64,000 nt of DNA from Salegentibacter sp. 24 (GCF_004362395.1 NZ_SNWE01000010.1:1-64000); one strand, 5' to 3'. Shown: positions 17,437-27,233, counted from the stretch's first letter. Made by a program: numbers and translations. Notes: generated by a model from the sequence alone, not told the origin.

Positions 17437-18535
17437 ATGATGACAACTGAGCAGATCAAAGATCTCAGAGAGCGCCTTGGTGCGTTAAGGAGGTATCTTT
17501 GACATTGATGCCAAAAAAATAGAAATTTCAAATCAGGAAGAAAAAACCTTCGCTCCGGATTTTTGGGACGATCCAAAAAAAGCCGAGCTTATCATGCGTG
17601 ATCTCAATGCTGAAAAACAGTGGGTGATCGAATATGAAAAAATACTAACGTTGTTGGAAGATTTAGAAGTTTTATTTGAATTTTATAAAGAAGGAGAAGC
17701 CACACAGGAAGATGTAGCGGAAAAAAATAAGCAGGCTTTAGATCTAATTGAAGATTTAGAGTTTAAGAATATGCTTTCTGAGGAAGGTGATAAATTAAGC
17801 GCAGTTCTGCAAATTACGGCTGGTGCTGGTGGAACAGAAAGTTGCGATTGGGCAGAGATGTTAATGCGCATGTACCTGATGTGGGCAGAAAAAAGAAATT
17901 TCAGAATTAAGGAGTTAAACTACCAGGCTGGAGATGTTGCCGGGATTAAAACCGTTACCCTGGAAATTGAAGGTGAATTTGCTTTTGGTTGGTTAAAAGG
18001 TGAAAATGGTGTGCACAGGTTAGTACGAATTTCTCCATTTGACAGTAATGCAAAAAGACATACCTCTTTCGCTTCGGTCTATGTTTATCCCCTAGTGGAT
18101 GATTCTATTGAGATAGACATAAATCCTTCTGAAATTTCGTGGGAAACTATGCGTTCATCTGGAGCTGGAGGGCAAAACGTAAACAAGGTTGAAACCGCTG
18201 TTAGGCTTCGTCACGCTCCAACGGGGATTGTTGTTGAAAATTCAGAAACAAGGTCCCAGTTGGAAAATAAAACAAAAGCGATGCAACTTTTAAAAAGCCA
18301 GTTGTATGAAATCGAACTTCAGAAACAACAAGCACAACGCCGGGAAATTGAGGACTCCAAGATGAAAATTGAGTGGGGTTCCCAAATTAGAAATTACGTG
18401 ATGCATCCATATAAGTTAGTAAAGGATGTGCGAACTGCGGAAGAGACCGGAAATGTAGATGCCGTGATGAATGGGGATATTGATATTTTTTTGAAAGCTT
18501 TTTTAATGATGATGGGACAACGGCAGGAAGATTGA
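17437..18535 (+). CDS. prfB: Peptide chain release factor 2, made by programmed +1 frameshift
   Basis: The gene starts at the ATG at 17437. The zero frame encodes 21 residues and stops at the in-frame TGA at 17500-17502. The slip site TAT CTT TGA C follows an internal Shine-Dalgarno-like AAGGAGG (17487-17493), the classical autoregulatory site: low RF2 lets the ribosome slip +1 and continue with GAC (17501). The full product has about 365 residues. It has the release-factor GGQ loop (SSGAGGQNVNKVE) and the RF2 stop-codon-reading tripeptide SPF (VRISPFDSNAKR). It recognises UGA and UAA. A gene finder without the frameshift would start wrongly at about 17594. Confidence 0.95.
17487..17503 (+). 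promoter_or_regulatory. prfB programmed frameshift element
   Basis: The element consists of AAGGAGG, a 3-nt spacer (TAT), then CTT TGA C. It is the conserved RF2 recoding site. The SD-like stretch pairs with 16S rRNA and drives the +1 slip at CTT when the UGA is read slowly. Confidence 0.93.
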
Positions 18536-18605
18536 TAAGTTTACACCCATATGTTTTTAATTTAGAATTTATTGTTTATTTTAAAGTAGCCAAAATCAAG
18601 GAATA

Positions 18606-18950
18606 ATGATTACTGTTTACCACAATGCCAGATGCAAAAAATCAAGAGAAGGATTAGAATTGGTTAAAAATTCCGGTAAGGAATATCAAGTTAGAGAATA
18701 TTTAAAAGAGCCTCTCTCTGAAAGAGAATTAAAGGAAATTCTGGAAAAGCTGGGTTTTTATCCCATGCAGCTTATCCGTACCAATGAAAAGATTTGGAAA
18801 GAGGAATACAAAAATAAAGATCTTAATGATAGGGAATTGATTACTGTAATGGTAAAAAACCCAAAATTAATTGAAAGGCCTATTGTCGAGGTTAAAGATA
18901 CTGCAGTTGTAGGTCGCCCTAGCTCTAAAATTGAAGATTTATTACAGTAA
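18606..18950 (+). CDS. arsC: ArsC/Spx-family thioredoxin-fold protein (arsenate reductase-like)
   Basis: The 114-residue protein has the ArsC opening ITVYHNARCKKSREGLELVK, with Cys9 as the likely catalytic cysteine and Ser12 in place of a second Cys. The C-terminus carries RPIVEVKDTAVVGRPSSKIEDLL, a typical ArsC ending that includes the arsenate-binding Arg region. Glutaredoxin-dependent arsenate reductases have this pattern, but no arsenic genes are nearby and many members have unknown substrates. It lies 70 bp after prfB and 28 bp before a small membrane-anchored protein. Confidence 0.8.
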   Translation: MITVYHNARCKKSREGLELVKNSGKEYQVREYLKEPLSERELKEILEKLGFYPMQLIRTNEKIWKEEYKNKDLNDRELITVMVKNPKLIERPIVEVKDTAVVGRPSSKIEDLLQ

Positions 18951-18978
18951 ATATTCTGGTAAACCAAACCAATAAAAA

Positions 18979-19350
18979 ATGAAAACTCAACATAAAATAG
19001 CCATAATTGGTGCCGCTGGATTTTTGGTGGCGGGCTTTATATATTCCCATTTTTATTTGCATAAAAAAAGCAGGGAAGAGCTTATCGAAATTGCTCGTGA
19101 ATTAGCCTACACCTGGAAAAAAGAATTAGAATTGGATTTTGCAGAAACCAGTAAACTGGAAGATCTAATTATAGAATATACACTTAAAAAGAATGAAATC
19201 TTAAACGCCACGGCATTATCTGAAGATGAAATTATTTTCAAGCTTAAAGACATACAAAAAGCTGAACATAAAAAACTACAAAAAATAATGACTGAGAAGC
19301 AATTTCAAAAATATCTTGATTTAAATAAGAAAATTAGTCGTAAGTCTTAA
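18979..19350 (+). CDS. Hypothetical membrane-anchored helical protein
   Basis: The 123-residue protein has one N-terminal membrane helix (IAIIGAAGFLVAGFIYSHFY). A charged, probably helical periplasmic domain follows, rich in K and E. I do not recognise a family. The segment KLKDIQKAEHKKLQKIMTEKQFQKYL loosely recalls Spy/LTXXQ-type helical domains, which is only a visual impression. It lies 28 bp behind the ArsC-like gene, so the two may be co-transcribed. Confidence 0.6.
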   Translation: MKTQHKIAIIGAAGFLVAGFIYSHFYLHKKSREELIEIARELAYTWKKELELDFAETSKLEDLIIEYTLKKNEILNATALSEDEIIFKLKDIQKAEHKKLQKIMTEKQFQKYLDLNKKISRKS

Positions 19351-19468
19351 CTACTGAGCTTCAGAGACTAAAATCATTTTAACAATTTAAATCTGCATTT
19401 AACGCCAATTTAACCGAATTCACATTAAACCATCCGTTAAAACTGGGGTCAAAGGATAAAAATTTTCT

Positions 19469-22033
19469 ATGACCACCAAAATTTTCAATACGCTTAGTCT
19501 AGCGTTATTTCTCTTATTGACTTCCAACAGTTATTCACAATCCTCTGGCGGCCCATACGAAGTATCGGGTAAAGTAATGGACAATGAACTTAAAGTTCCC
19601 CTGGAGTATGCCACAATCTCTGTAGTAGATGCGAGTAATCCCCAAAATGTTACGGGCGGTGTTACCAATGCCAAGGGAGTTTTCAATATTGAAGTAGAAC
19701 CTGGAACTTATAATATAATTGTTGAGTTTATTTCCTACGAATCAAAACGATTTACCAATAGGAAAGTTAATTCAGATTTAAACCTTGGAACCGTGGAACT
19801 CGGTATTAGTTCTGATAATTTGGATGAAGTTGTAGTCAGAGCAGAAACTACACAGGTTAGCGTCCAACTGGATAAAAAGATTTACAATATAGGAAAGGAT
19901 CTAACCACTGCTGGAGGAACGGTAAGTGATGCTCTTAATAACGTACCTTCTGTATCTGTAGATTTGCAAGGCGGAATAAGCTTAAGAGGAAATGAGAATG
20001 TTAGAATTCTTATTAATGGCAAACCTTCTGCAATGGCCGGATTTGGAGACACAAATGTTTTAAGTAGCTTACCTGCTGAAGCTATTGAGCGTGTCGAAGT
20101 AATTACATCGCCCTCTGCTCGGTATGATGCCGAAGGGACGGCAGGTATTATAAATATTATCCTAAGACAAAAGGAAACCCTTGGTTTTAATGGTTCATTT
20201 AATTTAACCACCGGCTATCCGGTCAATGCTGGGCTTACTGCAAACCTAAATTACAGAACTGAGGATTATAACTTATTTACTACCACGGGTTATCGTTATT
20301 CAGAATCGCCGGGATACGCATATTTTGACACAAAATATTTTGAAAACCAGGAGGATACCTTCCTTGATAATATACCTTACAATAGAAATGTTGAAGATCG
20401 CGATATGGATAGGATAAATCGTGGTTTTAATACGAACGTGGGGATGGAATATTTTATAAACGATATGTCTTCTATAACCGGGGCAATTTTTTATAGGTTT
20501 GGAAATGATGATGATCTTACTACGAATATTAGCGAATATTATCTTAATAACAGTACTCAATTAGGGACCACCAGATATGAGAGAGAAACAGAAGATGAGG
20601 AAAGTTACCAGTTTTCATTGAACTATATCAACAAATTTGATAATGAAGGTCACGAACTAACTGCTGATTTTCAATTCGAAAATGACCAGGAAATGGGAGC
20701 CAGTTTTATTAGAGAACCAGTAATTTTCAATAATACTTCGCGCGACAACATTTTTATTCCCAGAGAACAAACAACTACCGAGGAAACGCAGAATGAATAT
20801 TTAATTCAGGCCGATTATGTCAAACCTTTTGGGGAAGATTCACAGTTTGAAGCCGGTTATCGCGGAAATTTTGAAAATGAAGTGACGGATTATAAGCTTT
20901 ACCAGGAAAATGGTAATCAGGAGCTTGTACTTAATGTAAATCAGACAAACATTTTTGATTATTCCGAAAACGTTCAGGCTCTTTACACACAATACGGTTC
21001 TAAGTTAGGGCAGTTTAGTTTTCTTTTAGGTTTGCGTCTTGAAAATACCCAATTAAAAGGAACCATTGATTCAGAATTAACTGAAGAAGAACTACAGGAA
21101 ATATATTCCTTTGAAATTGATACTGAATTTGACAATAACTACCTTGGTCTCTTCCCTACTGTAAACCTTATTTATGAAATTGGAGAAGAAGAAAATATTA
21201 CCCTTGGGTATAACAGAAGAATAAATAGACCTCGTGGCTGGTATATTAATCCTTTTCCCTCCAGAAGTAGTAGGAATAACGTTTTTCAGGGGAACCCTAA
21301 TTTACAACCGGCATATTCCAATGCTTTTGATTTAGGCTATTTAAAAAGATGGGAGAAAATCACCCTTACATCCTCAGTTTATTACCAACGTGAAACCGAC
21401 GCTTTTTCAAGGATTCAGGAGAATGTTAACATTACTGTAACCAATCCAGATTATGTGGAAGGTGAAGATCCAGCTTCTGAACAATATGTGCAACAGCGCG
21501 TAATAAGAAGTATTCCTTTTAACCTGGCCACTAATGATCGTATGGGAGCCGAGCTTGGTTTTCTTTATAATCCTGCCGATTGGTTGAGGCTAAATGGTAG
21601 TTTTAACTATTTCCGCTTTAAGTTGGATGGTGAATTCAACGGGACTGATTATAGTCAGGAAAACACCAGCTATTTTGGTAGGTTTAGCTCCAAGGTAACC
21701 TTACCATGGAATGTTGAATGGCAAACCAATGCTTTCTACCGGGGTCCTTCTGATGAAGTGCAGGGTACACAGGAAGGTATACTATCCATAGATCTTGCCT
21801 TGAGTAAGGAAATATTAGATGAAAGGGCTACCCTATCAATTAACGCAAGAGATTTACTTAATTCCAGAAAAAGAGAATCCTATACTCTTACAGACAATTA
21901 CGAGCAAAACAGTGAATTTCAGTGGAGACAGCGACAAATAACACTTTCATTGATTTACCGATTCAACCAGCAGAAAAGAGAACAACGTCGTGCTGAAGAA
22001 GACGGTGATGATGAACCAGGCTTTGAGGGATAA
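19469..22033 (+). CDS. TonB-dependent receptor with outer-membrane beta-barrel (OMP_b-brl_3 type)
   Basis: The 854-residue protein has a signal peptide (FNTLSLALFLLLTSNSYSQ), a CarboxypepD-regulatory-like beta-sandwich (about 30-115: EVSGKVMDNELKVPLEYATI), and a plug domain (about 125-235: DALNNVPSVSVDLQGGISLRG, RYDAEGTAGIINI). A long barrel follows to the C-terminus, ending with an aromatic strand (QITLSLIYRFNQ) and a short charged tail. It is probably an outer-membrane receptor, but members of this group often lack a SusD partner and their ligands are unknown. No SusD gene is nearby, which argues against a polysaccharide-utilisation locus. Confidence 0.88.
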   Translation: MTTKIFNTLSLALFLLLTSNSYSQSSGGPYEVSGKVMDNELKVPLEYATISVVDASNPQNVTGGVTNAKGVFNIEVEPGTYNIIVEFISYESKRFTNRKVNSDLNLGTVELGISSDNLDEVVVRAETTQVSVQLDKKIYNIGKDLTTAGGTVSDALNNVPSVSVDLQGGISLRGNENVRILINGKPSAMAGFGDTNVLSSLPAEAIERVEVITSPSARYDAEGTAGIINIILRQKETLGFNGSFNLTTGYPVNAGLTANLNYRTEDYNLFTTTGYRYSESPGYAYFDTKYFENQEDTFLDNIPYNRNVEDRDMDRINRGFNTNVGMEYFINDMSSITGAIFYRFGNDDDLTTNISEYYLNNSTQLGTTRYERETEDEESYQFSLNYINKFDNEGHELTADFQFENDQEMGASFIREPVIFNNTSRDNIFIPREQTTTEETQNEYLIQADYVKPFGEDSQFEAGYRGNFENEVTDYKLYQENGNQELVLNVNQTNIFDYSENVQALYTQYGSKLGQFSFLLGLRLENTQLKGTIDSELTEEELQEIYSFEIDTEFDNNYLGLFPTVNLIYEIGEEENITLGYNRRINRPRGWYINPFPSRSSRNNVFQGNPNLQPAYSNAFDLGYLKRWEKITLTSSVYYQRETDAFSRIQENVNITVTNPDYVEGEDPASEQYVQQRVIRSIPFNLATNDRMGAELGFLYNPADWLRLNGSFNYFRFKLDGEFNGTDYSQENTSYFGRFSSKVTLPWNVEWQTNAFYRGPSDEVQGTQEGILSIDLALSKEILDERATLSINARDLLNSRKRESYTLTDNYEQNSEFQWRQRQITLSLIYRFNQQKREQRRAEEDGDDEPGFEG

Positions 22034-22046
22034 TTTAAAAATAGAA

Positions 22047-22071
22047 AAAACCGGCTAAACAAGCCGGTTTT
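22047..22071 (+). terminator. Terminator after the TonB receptor
   Basis: AACCGGCT and AGCCGGTT form the stem around an AAACA loop, followed by a run of T. It is placed 13 bp after the receptor stop. Confidence 0.8.
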
Positions 22072-22090
22072 TAACTTATACAATAAATTA

Positions 22091-22132
22091 AAGCATAAAA
22101 AAAGGGACTTAAAATGTCCCCTTTTTTATGCT
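22091..22132. terminator. Bidirectional terminator overlapping the end of the 58-residue gene
   Basis: A long hairpin with AAGCATAAAAAAAGGGAC on the left and GTCCCCTTTTTTATGCTT on the right, T-rich on both strands. It starts at the stop codon of the minus-strand small gene and probably terminates it. Confidence 0.75.
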
Positions 22133-22302
22133 TTTTCTTCTTTCGCCTTTTTTCGTGCTTCTTTCTTTTCTTTGAGCAATTCGGAAACCGAACCGCCTAT
22201 CCAATAGGGTAAAATAGCCATTAAGAAAATCATAAGCCAGAATCCCATAGTTAAAATAACTAGGAAAGCTAGAAAACCGAGGTACTGATCGAAATCGAAC
22301 AT
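22126..22302 (-). CDS. Small conserved-type membrane protein, 58 residues
   Basis: Starting at the ATG at 22302, the protein reads MFDFDQYLGFLAFLVILTMG and continues with a second hydrophobic stretch (FLMAILPYWIGG), then an acidic-basic tail (KEKKEARKKAKEEKA). That gives two short membrane helices with a charged cytoplasmic tail. I do not know a function. Support for reality: a complete promoter at 22328-22359, a terminator at its stop, and isolation from other genes. A TTG three codons upstream is open but less likely. Confidence 0.72.
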   Translation of the reverse strand: MFDFDQYLGFLAFLVILTMGFWLMIFLMAILPYWIGGSVSELLKEKKEARKKAKEEKA

Positions 22303-22327
22303 AATTTCCAAATTTTTTTGATCTGGT

Positions 22328-22359
22328 CAAAGATACTAAGCTTTGACGGCTTATCACAA
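22328..22359 (-). promoter_or_regulatory. Promoter for the 58-residue membrane protein, inside an inverted repeat
   Basis: On the minus strand TTG (22359-22357) - 21 bp - TATCTTTG (22335-22328) fits the Bacteroidota consensus. The -7 box overlaps one arm of a perfect 7-bp inverted repeat GTCAAAG/CTTTGAC (22326-22332 and 22341-22347), a possible repressor site. The expected start site near 22321 leaves a leader of about 19 nt. Confidence 0.65.
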
Positions 22360-22453
22360 TTTAATTTTAAGAAATTGAAGATGCTCTGATTAAAATCAAA
22401 AAATTACAACCTAAATTCTTTGCGATTATACCTTTAAAAAAGCTGCTAACTTG

Positions 22454-22461
22454 TAAATTTG
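22454..22461 (+). promoter_or_regulatory. -7 box TAAATTTG upstream of fumC
   Basis: TAAATTTG matches TAnnTTTG and would give a leader of about 16 nt before the ATG at 22484. No TTG lies at the proper -33 distance (the nearest is 31 bp away). Confidence 0.4.
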
Positions 22462-22483
22462 TGACACAACTAATATTATAATT

Positions 22484-23881
22484 ATGGAATATAGAATAGA
22501 AAAAGATACCATAGGGGAAGTAAAAGTTCCGGCTAATAAACTCTGGGGAGCGCAAACAGAACGGTCCAGAAATAATTTTAAAATTGGACCTGCCGGAAGT
22601 ATGCCCCTGGAGATTATTTACGGATTTGCGTATCTGAAGAAAGCTGCGGCTTATACCAACTGTGAGCTTGGGGTTTTGCCAGTAGATAAAAGAGACCATA
22701 TCGCCAAGGTTTGCGACGAAATTCTTGAAGGAAAACACGATGATCAGTTTCCGCTGGTTATTTGGCAAACAGGGAGTGGAACCCAAAGCAATATGAATGT
22801 AAACGAAGTTATTGCCAACCGTGCTCACCAACTTGCTGGAAAAACCTTAGGCGATGGGGAGAAAACATTACAGGCAAACGATGATGTAAATAAGTCACAA
22901 TCTTCCAATGATACCTTTCCAACTGGAATGCATATCGCGGCTTATAAGAAAATCACAAAAGTTACCCTTCCCGGGGTGAAGCAACTTCGCGATACTTTAA
23001 AGAAAAAGTCAGAAGAATTTAAAGAAGTAGTCAAAATTGGACGTACCCATTTTATGGATGCCACACCTCTAACCTTAGGTCAGGAATTTAGTGGTTATGT
23101 TGCTCAATTAGATCATGGAATTAAAGCACTGGAAAATACCCTGCCACATTTGTCGGAACTGGCATTAGGTGGAACTGCCGTGGGAACCGGATTGAATACC
23201 CCAAAGGGATACTCTAAAAGAGTATCGGAATTCATTGCAAAATTCACAGAACTGCCTTTTGTTTCTGCAGGAAATAAATTTGAGGCGCTTGCGGCACACG
23301 ATGCTCTTGTGGAAACTCACGGAGCTTTAAAACAACTGGCAGTTTCCCTTAATAAAATAGGAAACGATATTAGAATGCTTTCTTCAGGTCCAAGAAGCGG
23401 TATTGGAGAAATCAATATTCCTGCAAACGAACCAGGATCTTCTATTATGCCAGGAAAAGTAAATCCAACGCAATGTGAAGCTTTAACTATGGTATGTGCC
23501 CAGGTAATGGGTAATGATGTTGCAATTAGTGTTGGCGGGATGCAGGGACAGTTTGAATTAAATGTATTTAAACCTGTTATGGCAGCAAATTTATTACAGA
23601 GTGCGGAACTTATTGGAGATGCTTGTGTTTCTTTCGATATTAACTGTGCCCGGGGAATTGAACCTAATACTCCAAGAATTCAGGAACATTTAAATAATTC
23701 TCTGATGCTGGTCACTGCATTGAATACGAAAATTGGTTATTACAAAGCTGCAGAAATTGCCAATAAAGCACACGAGGATGGGACTACACTAAAAGAAGCT
23801 GCCGTTAAATTAGGCCATCTTACCGAGGACCAGTTTGATGAGTGGGTTCAACCTAAAGATATGGTGGGAAATATCAAATAG
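22484..23881 (+). CDS. fumC: Class II fumarate hydratase
   Basis: The 465-residue protein has the FumC signature [16 protein letters not shown] and the upstream conserved stretches [17 protein letters not shown] and [17 protein letters not shown]. It is oxygen-stable, iron-free, and catalyses the reversible hydration of fumarate to malate in the TCA cycle. Length is normal for class II. It is monocistronic and convergent with the cytochrome c biogenesis gene. Confidence 0.96.
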   Translation: MEYRIEKDTIGEVKVPANKLWGAQTERSRNNFKIGPAGSMPLEIIYGFAYLKKAAAYTNCELGVLPVDKRDHIAKVCDEILEGKHDDQFPLVIWQTGSGTQSNMNVNEVIANRAHQLAGKTLGDGEKTLQANDDVNKSQSSNDTFPTGMHIAAYKKITKVTLPGVKQLRDTLKKKSEEFKEVVKIGRTHFMDATPLTLGQEFSGYVAQLDHGIKALENTLPHLSELALGGTAVGTGLNTPKGYSKRVSEFIAKFTELPFVSAGNKFEALAAHDALVETHGALKQLAVSLNKIGNDIRMLSSGPRSGIGEINIPANEPGSSIMPGKVNPTQCEALTMVCAQVMGNDVAISVGGMQGQFELNVFKPVMAANLLQSAELIGDACVSFDINCARGIEPNTPRIQEHLNNSLMLVTALNTKIGYYKAAEIANKAHEDGTTLKEAAVKLGHLTEDQFDEWVQPKDMVGNIK

Positions 23882-23934
23882 TTTGTTATTTTCAAAAAAT
23901 TAAAAAAGGGCTGTAGAAAAATTTTATCATGGTC

Positions 23935-23956
23935 ATCCTGAATTTACTTTCAGGAT
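23935..23956. repeat. Dispersed palindrome, ATCCTGAA type, copy 1
   Basis: GGTC followed by ATCCTGAA..TTCAGGAT forms an 8-bp perfect stem with a 6-nt loop. The same core, ATCCTGAAA..TTTCAGGAT, occurs at 36758-36778. From memory, GTCATCCTGAA..TTCAGGAT units are dispersed in intergenic regions of many Bacteroidota genomes, like REP elements. It lies between two convergent genes. Confidence 0.6.
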
Positions 23957-23964
23957 TTAAGTTT

Positions 23965-23994
23965 TTGGTTCCCCTTGAATTCAAGGGAAACCAA
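23965..23994. terminator. Near-perfect 30-bp palindrome between fumC and ccs genes
   Basis: TTGGTTCCCCTTGAA and TTCAAGGGAAACCAA are reverse complements with one mismatch and no loop. It stands between convergent genes and may act as a bidirectional transcription stop, although no long T tract follows it. Confidence 0.45.
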
Positions 23995-24044
23995 ATTCCC
24001 TGGCATTTAATAATTTTATTTTACATCCCTTTTTCTCTTAGGGT

Positions 24045-27000
24045 TTATTTTTCAATTTTCCCCTTGGATTTCTTTGCATAGAACTTCTGAAATCTCCAAT
24101 AGGAGACAGCACCTAGCACCGCAACTGCAGCTACCGAATAATAGATAAAAGTTGGTGTTATTACTTTATCTCCACTTGCATAAGAATGTAAACCTGCAAG
24201 ATAAAAATTCACACCAAAATAGGTCATCATAATACTCGCAAAAGCTACAATAGCCATTAGGTTAAAAAACCATCTACTCCTAAGGCCAGGAACCAAACGC
24301 ATATGGATAACGAAAGCATAAACCATAATGCTAATTAATGCCCAGGTTTCTTTAGGATCCCAACCCCAATAACGTCCCCAACTTTCATTGGCCCATTGGC
24401 CACCAAGAAAGTTACCAATGGTTAACATTACCAGTCCAACCGTTAATGCCATTTCGGTAATAATGGTGATCTCCTTTATATTGAGACCCATCTTCTTTTT
24501 GTTCTTTTCTGTAGTAAAAATCATTAACAATAATGCTACCGCACCTAGAATCATTCCCAAAGTAAATGGACCGTAACTTCCAACAATAACAGAAACGTGA
24601 ATCATCAACCAATATGAATCTAGAACTGGTTGTAAATTGGCAATAGATGGATCCATCCAGTTCCAGTGGGCGATCATCAAAATCATGGAAGTTACAAATG
24701 CCGTAGATGCAATAGTCAGGCTACTTTTTCTTCCAAAGGCAAGCCCAAAGAACATAGTAGCCCAGCCAACATAAATCATCGACTCGTAAGCATCGCTCCA
24801 AGGCGCATGGCCTGAGATATACCATCGGGCAATTAATCCAAGAGTATGTAGGACAAATAGAATTATAATTATACCACCACTAATTTTCACCAACCACTTG
24901 GTAATATTATTTTCCTTAAAAATCCTGGAAATAACAAAAACCAACATTAAAAGACCAGCGGTCATATACATCCAAAATAGGTTCCTGAAAATATCGTATT
25001 TGTTATAGGTGATCTCTGCGTTAATTCTCTCTTTGGAAGGCATTACTTCCTCCCCGAATTTTTTCTGAAATCCTTTTATACTTTCCAGAAATTGATTGGC
25101 TTTGGTATAATCTCCGGATTCCTTAGCTTCCACTAGAGAACTCATATATAAAGGTAAAATTTGTTTGGTATATACTGAATCCATTCCTTTAAATGCACCT
25201 GGTGTTTCTTCCAGTTCAGGGTAAGAAACCCATTTATTATTTTCGTGCCCAGGAATTGGGAAAATTCGAAGTATTTTTCCCTGAAGGGCCCGATATAACA
25301 AATTCACTTTTTTATCCGTATTGATAAAATCCTTTTGGAATTGATTTGGCACCGCCGCCTTGTATGCATCTTCTAATAATGGAGAAAGTTTATAATTTCC
25401 CATCTTATCAAAAAAGTTGCTCAAAGTAAGGTATTGTTTTCCCTCCTCTACCCCCAGAATTTTATGTAAACTATCATTATGCTTTTCAACATAAATTATA
25501 GGCACATTGTACCAAATCATGGGGTTCTGTGTTAGTGAGACCAAAACCTGATCTGAGCTTAAACCTTCATACTCATCTGACTTGCTTAATTTGCGGAGTA
25601 ATTCTGAAGAATAAGTATTTGCAGGTTTCATTCGTCCACCAGCATCCTGAATTACAAGACGACCAAATTTAGCCGCGTGCTTTTCACTAATGGCATTGCT
25701 CTTTATAATGGAGTCTATTATCCTTTTGGAAGATTCACTATGTGTGTGATCTTCTTCCGGTGTTTGGGCGAACATAGCGCCTGCTGCCATAAAGAAAACC
25801 AGAACAGTAGATAGCTTTTTCTTTTTATCTTTTACTTTCTCCAGCATTTCCTTTAGATTACCAAAACGGGAACCTTTGTCAAATAAAATAAGCATAAGAC
25901 CTAAATAGAGTAAGAAATATCCGATATAGGTAACCCAGGTTCCCCAAAAATCATGATTTACAGAGAGGATGGTTCCTTTTTCATCGGGCATAAAACTTGC
26001 CTGAAAGAACCTGAAACCTTTATAGTCTAATACGTGGTTCATATAAATTTCGTAAGGCACATTTTCTTTCCCCTCTTCCACAATTTCTACTTTACTTTTA
26101 AATGAAGAATAACTATTTTCAGTACCGGGATATTTATTAGCGATAAAATCGTTGAGTTTTAAAGCAAATGGCAATTCTATCTCTTTACTGCCATAATTCA
26201 GGTAGAATTCCAGACCGGCAAGCTCAACTTTTTGGGGATTACTTGAAATTCCCTGTCCTCCCATTAAGGTTACTATTTCTGATTCTCCCTTAGAAGAAAT
26301 TTTTAAACGCAGGGCATCAACTTGTCCATCTGTTTTCTCAGGTGTTTTCACTATTTCATATTTCCCTTTCACCACAGGATCCGGAATTACAAATTGCATA
26401 TTTCCAATATTGTATAAGGAGCGTAACATCAAGGTTTGAGTCGAATCCTTTAGCAACTCTCCCTTTGCCTGATCTGCCATGCGCATATAATCCCCTTTAA
26501 AAGGAGAATTTATGGTGTATTTACCAGTCTCTTCATTATACCTTATATTAATAGCACCCTGGGTAGGTTCATTCAAGGCAAATAAAACATTATGAATATT
26601 TTGAACTTCCCCTTGTTTTAAATAATGATCATGGCGTTCACCCCCACCGGCTTCAACTATTTTCAGGTGATTTACCCCATCCTGTGCAGGTACCAATTCC
26701 TCTTTAGCTCCATAGATAAAATTGGTAGCCTCAATGGTAACTGGCTGTCCGTTATAATCGGTTTTCAGCACATAATCATTTTCGGTTTCAGGAGCAAAAA
26801 GAACCGGTTCTTGTAATACCCTTCGACGGGGCTCCCCATTAATCTCTCCGTCGATAAAAGTAGTGAGATAGGTTTGTTGAGAAAGCATAACATTGGTAGT
26901 CTCGCCTTCACGAATTGGCATTACACCTTCATAACTGATATAACGGGTGATAAAAGCACCGACCAAAATCAAAACAAAGGATAAATGGATTAAAAGCGAA

Positions 27001-27233
27001 GACCATTTCTCGCGTTTATGAAGATTATAACGTTTGATATTGCCGGCAAAATTTATAACAAAGAATACCATTATGGCTTCAAACCACCAGGCGTTATAAA
27101 TCAATACTCTTGCGGTCTCAATACTATACCAACTTTCAATAAAGGTCCCGAAGGCCATGGCCACTGAAAAGACCACAAATAAGACTGCCATTATACGTGT
27201 AGAAAATATGACAGAGGCTATTTTATTCTGCAT
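24045..27233 (-). CDS. Cytochrome c biogenesis protein, ResB-CcsA (CcsB-CcsA) fusion
   Basis: The 1062-residue membrane protein combines two halves of the system II cytochrome c synthase. The N-terminal ResB-like part (about 1-450) has four membrane helices and a long periplasmic domain (with KDYRFF-like VLDYKGFRFFQASFMPDEKG). The C-terminal CcsA part (about 800-1062) carries the heme-handling WWD-type motif WANESWGRYWGWDPKETWAL and conserved His residues (HVSVIVGSY, HMRLVPG). The complex exports heme and ligates it to apocytochrome CXXCH. Fused forms are known in epsilonproteobacteria and Bacteroidota. The middle (about 480-770) is a periplasmic insert following a signal-like segment. Monocistronic, with a -7 box at 27256-27263. 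Confidence 0.93.
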   Translation of the reverse strand: MQNKIASVIFSTRIMAVLFVVFSVAMAFGTFIESWYSIETARVLIYNAWWFEAIMVFFVINFAGNIKRYNLHKREKWSSLLIHLSFVLILVGAFITRYISYEGVMPIREGETTNVMLSQQTYLTTFIDGEINGEPRRRVLQEPVLFAPETENDYVLKTDYNGQPVTIEATNFIYGAKEELVPAQDGVNHLKIVEAGGGERHDHYLKQGEVQNIHNVLFALNEPTQGAINIRYNEETGKYTINSPFKGDYMRMADQAKGELLKDSTQTLMLRSLYNIGNMQFVIPDPVVKGKYEIVKTPEKTDGQVDALRLKISSKGESEIVTLMGGQGISSNPQKVELAGLEFYLNYGSKEIELPFALKLNDFIANKYPGTENSYSSFKSKVEIVEEGKENVPYEIYMNHVLDYKGFRFFQASFMPDEKGTILSVNHDFWGTWVTYIGYFLLYLGLMLILFDKGSRFGNLKEMLEKVKDKKKKLSTVLVFFMAAGAMFAQTPEEDHTHSESSKRIIDSIIKSNAISEKHAAKFGRLVIQDAGGRMKPANTYSSELLRKLSKSDEYEGLSSDQVLVSLTQNPMIWYNVPIIYVEKHNDSLHKILGVEEGKQYLTLSNFFDKMGNYKLSPLLEDAYKAAVPNQFQKDFINTDKKVNLLYRALQGKILRIFPIPGHENNKWVSYPELEETPGAFKGMDSVYTKQILPLYMSSLVEAKESGDYTKANQFLESIKGFQKKFGEEVMPSKERINAEITYNKYDIFRNLFWMYMTAGLLMLVFVISRIFKENNITKWLVKISGGIIIILFVLHTLGLIARWYISGHAPWSDAYESMIYVGWATMFFGLAFGRKSSLTIASTAFVTSMILMIAHWNWMDPSIANLQPVLDSYWLMIHVSVIVGSYGPFTLGMILGAVALLLMIFTTEKNKKKMGLNIKEITIITEMALTVGLVMLTIGNFLGGQWANESWGRYWGWDPKETWALISIMVYAFVIHMRLVPGLRSRWFFNLMAIVAFASIMMTYFGVNFYLAGLHSYASGDKVITPTFIYYSVAAVAVLGAVSYWRFQKFYAKKSKGKIEK

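Noticed and set aside
22109-22357. An 82-codon minus strand frame in the region of the 58-residue gene
   Set aside because: It is another frame of the same DNA. The alternative frame has a cleaner membrane pattern, ATG start and matching promoter/terminator.
25931-25950. A GTAAC-like site with GTTCC right arm inside the ccs gene
   Set aside because: One arm is mismatched, it lies inside coding sequence and has no -7 box at the proper distance.
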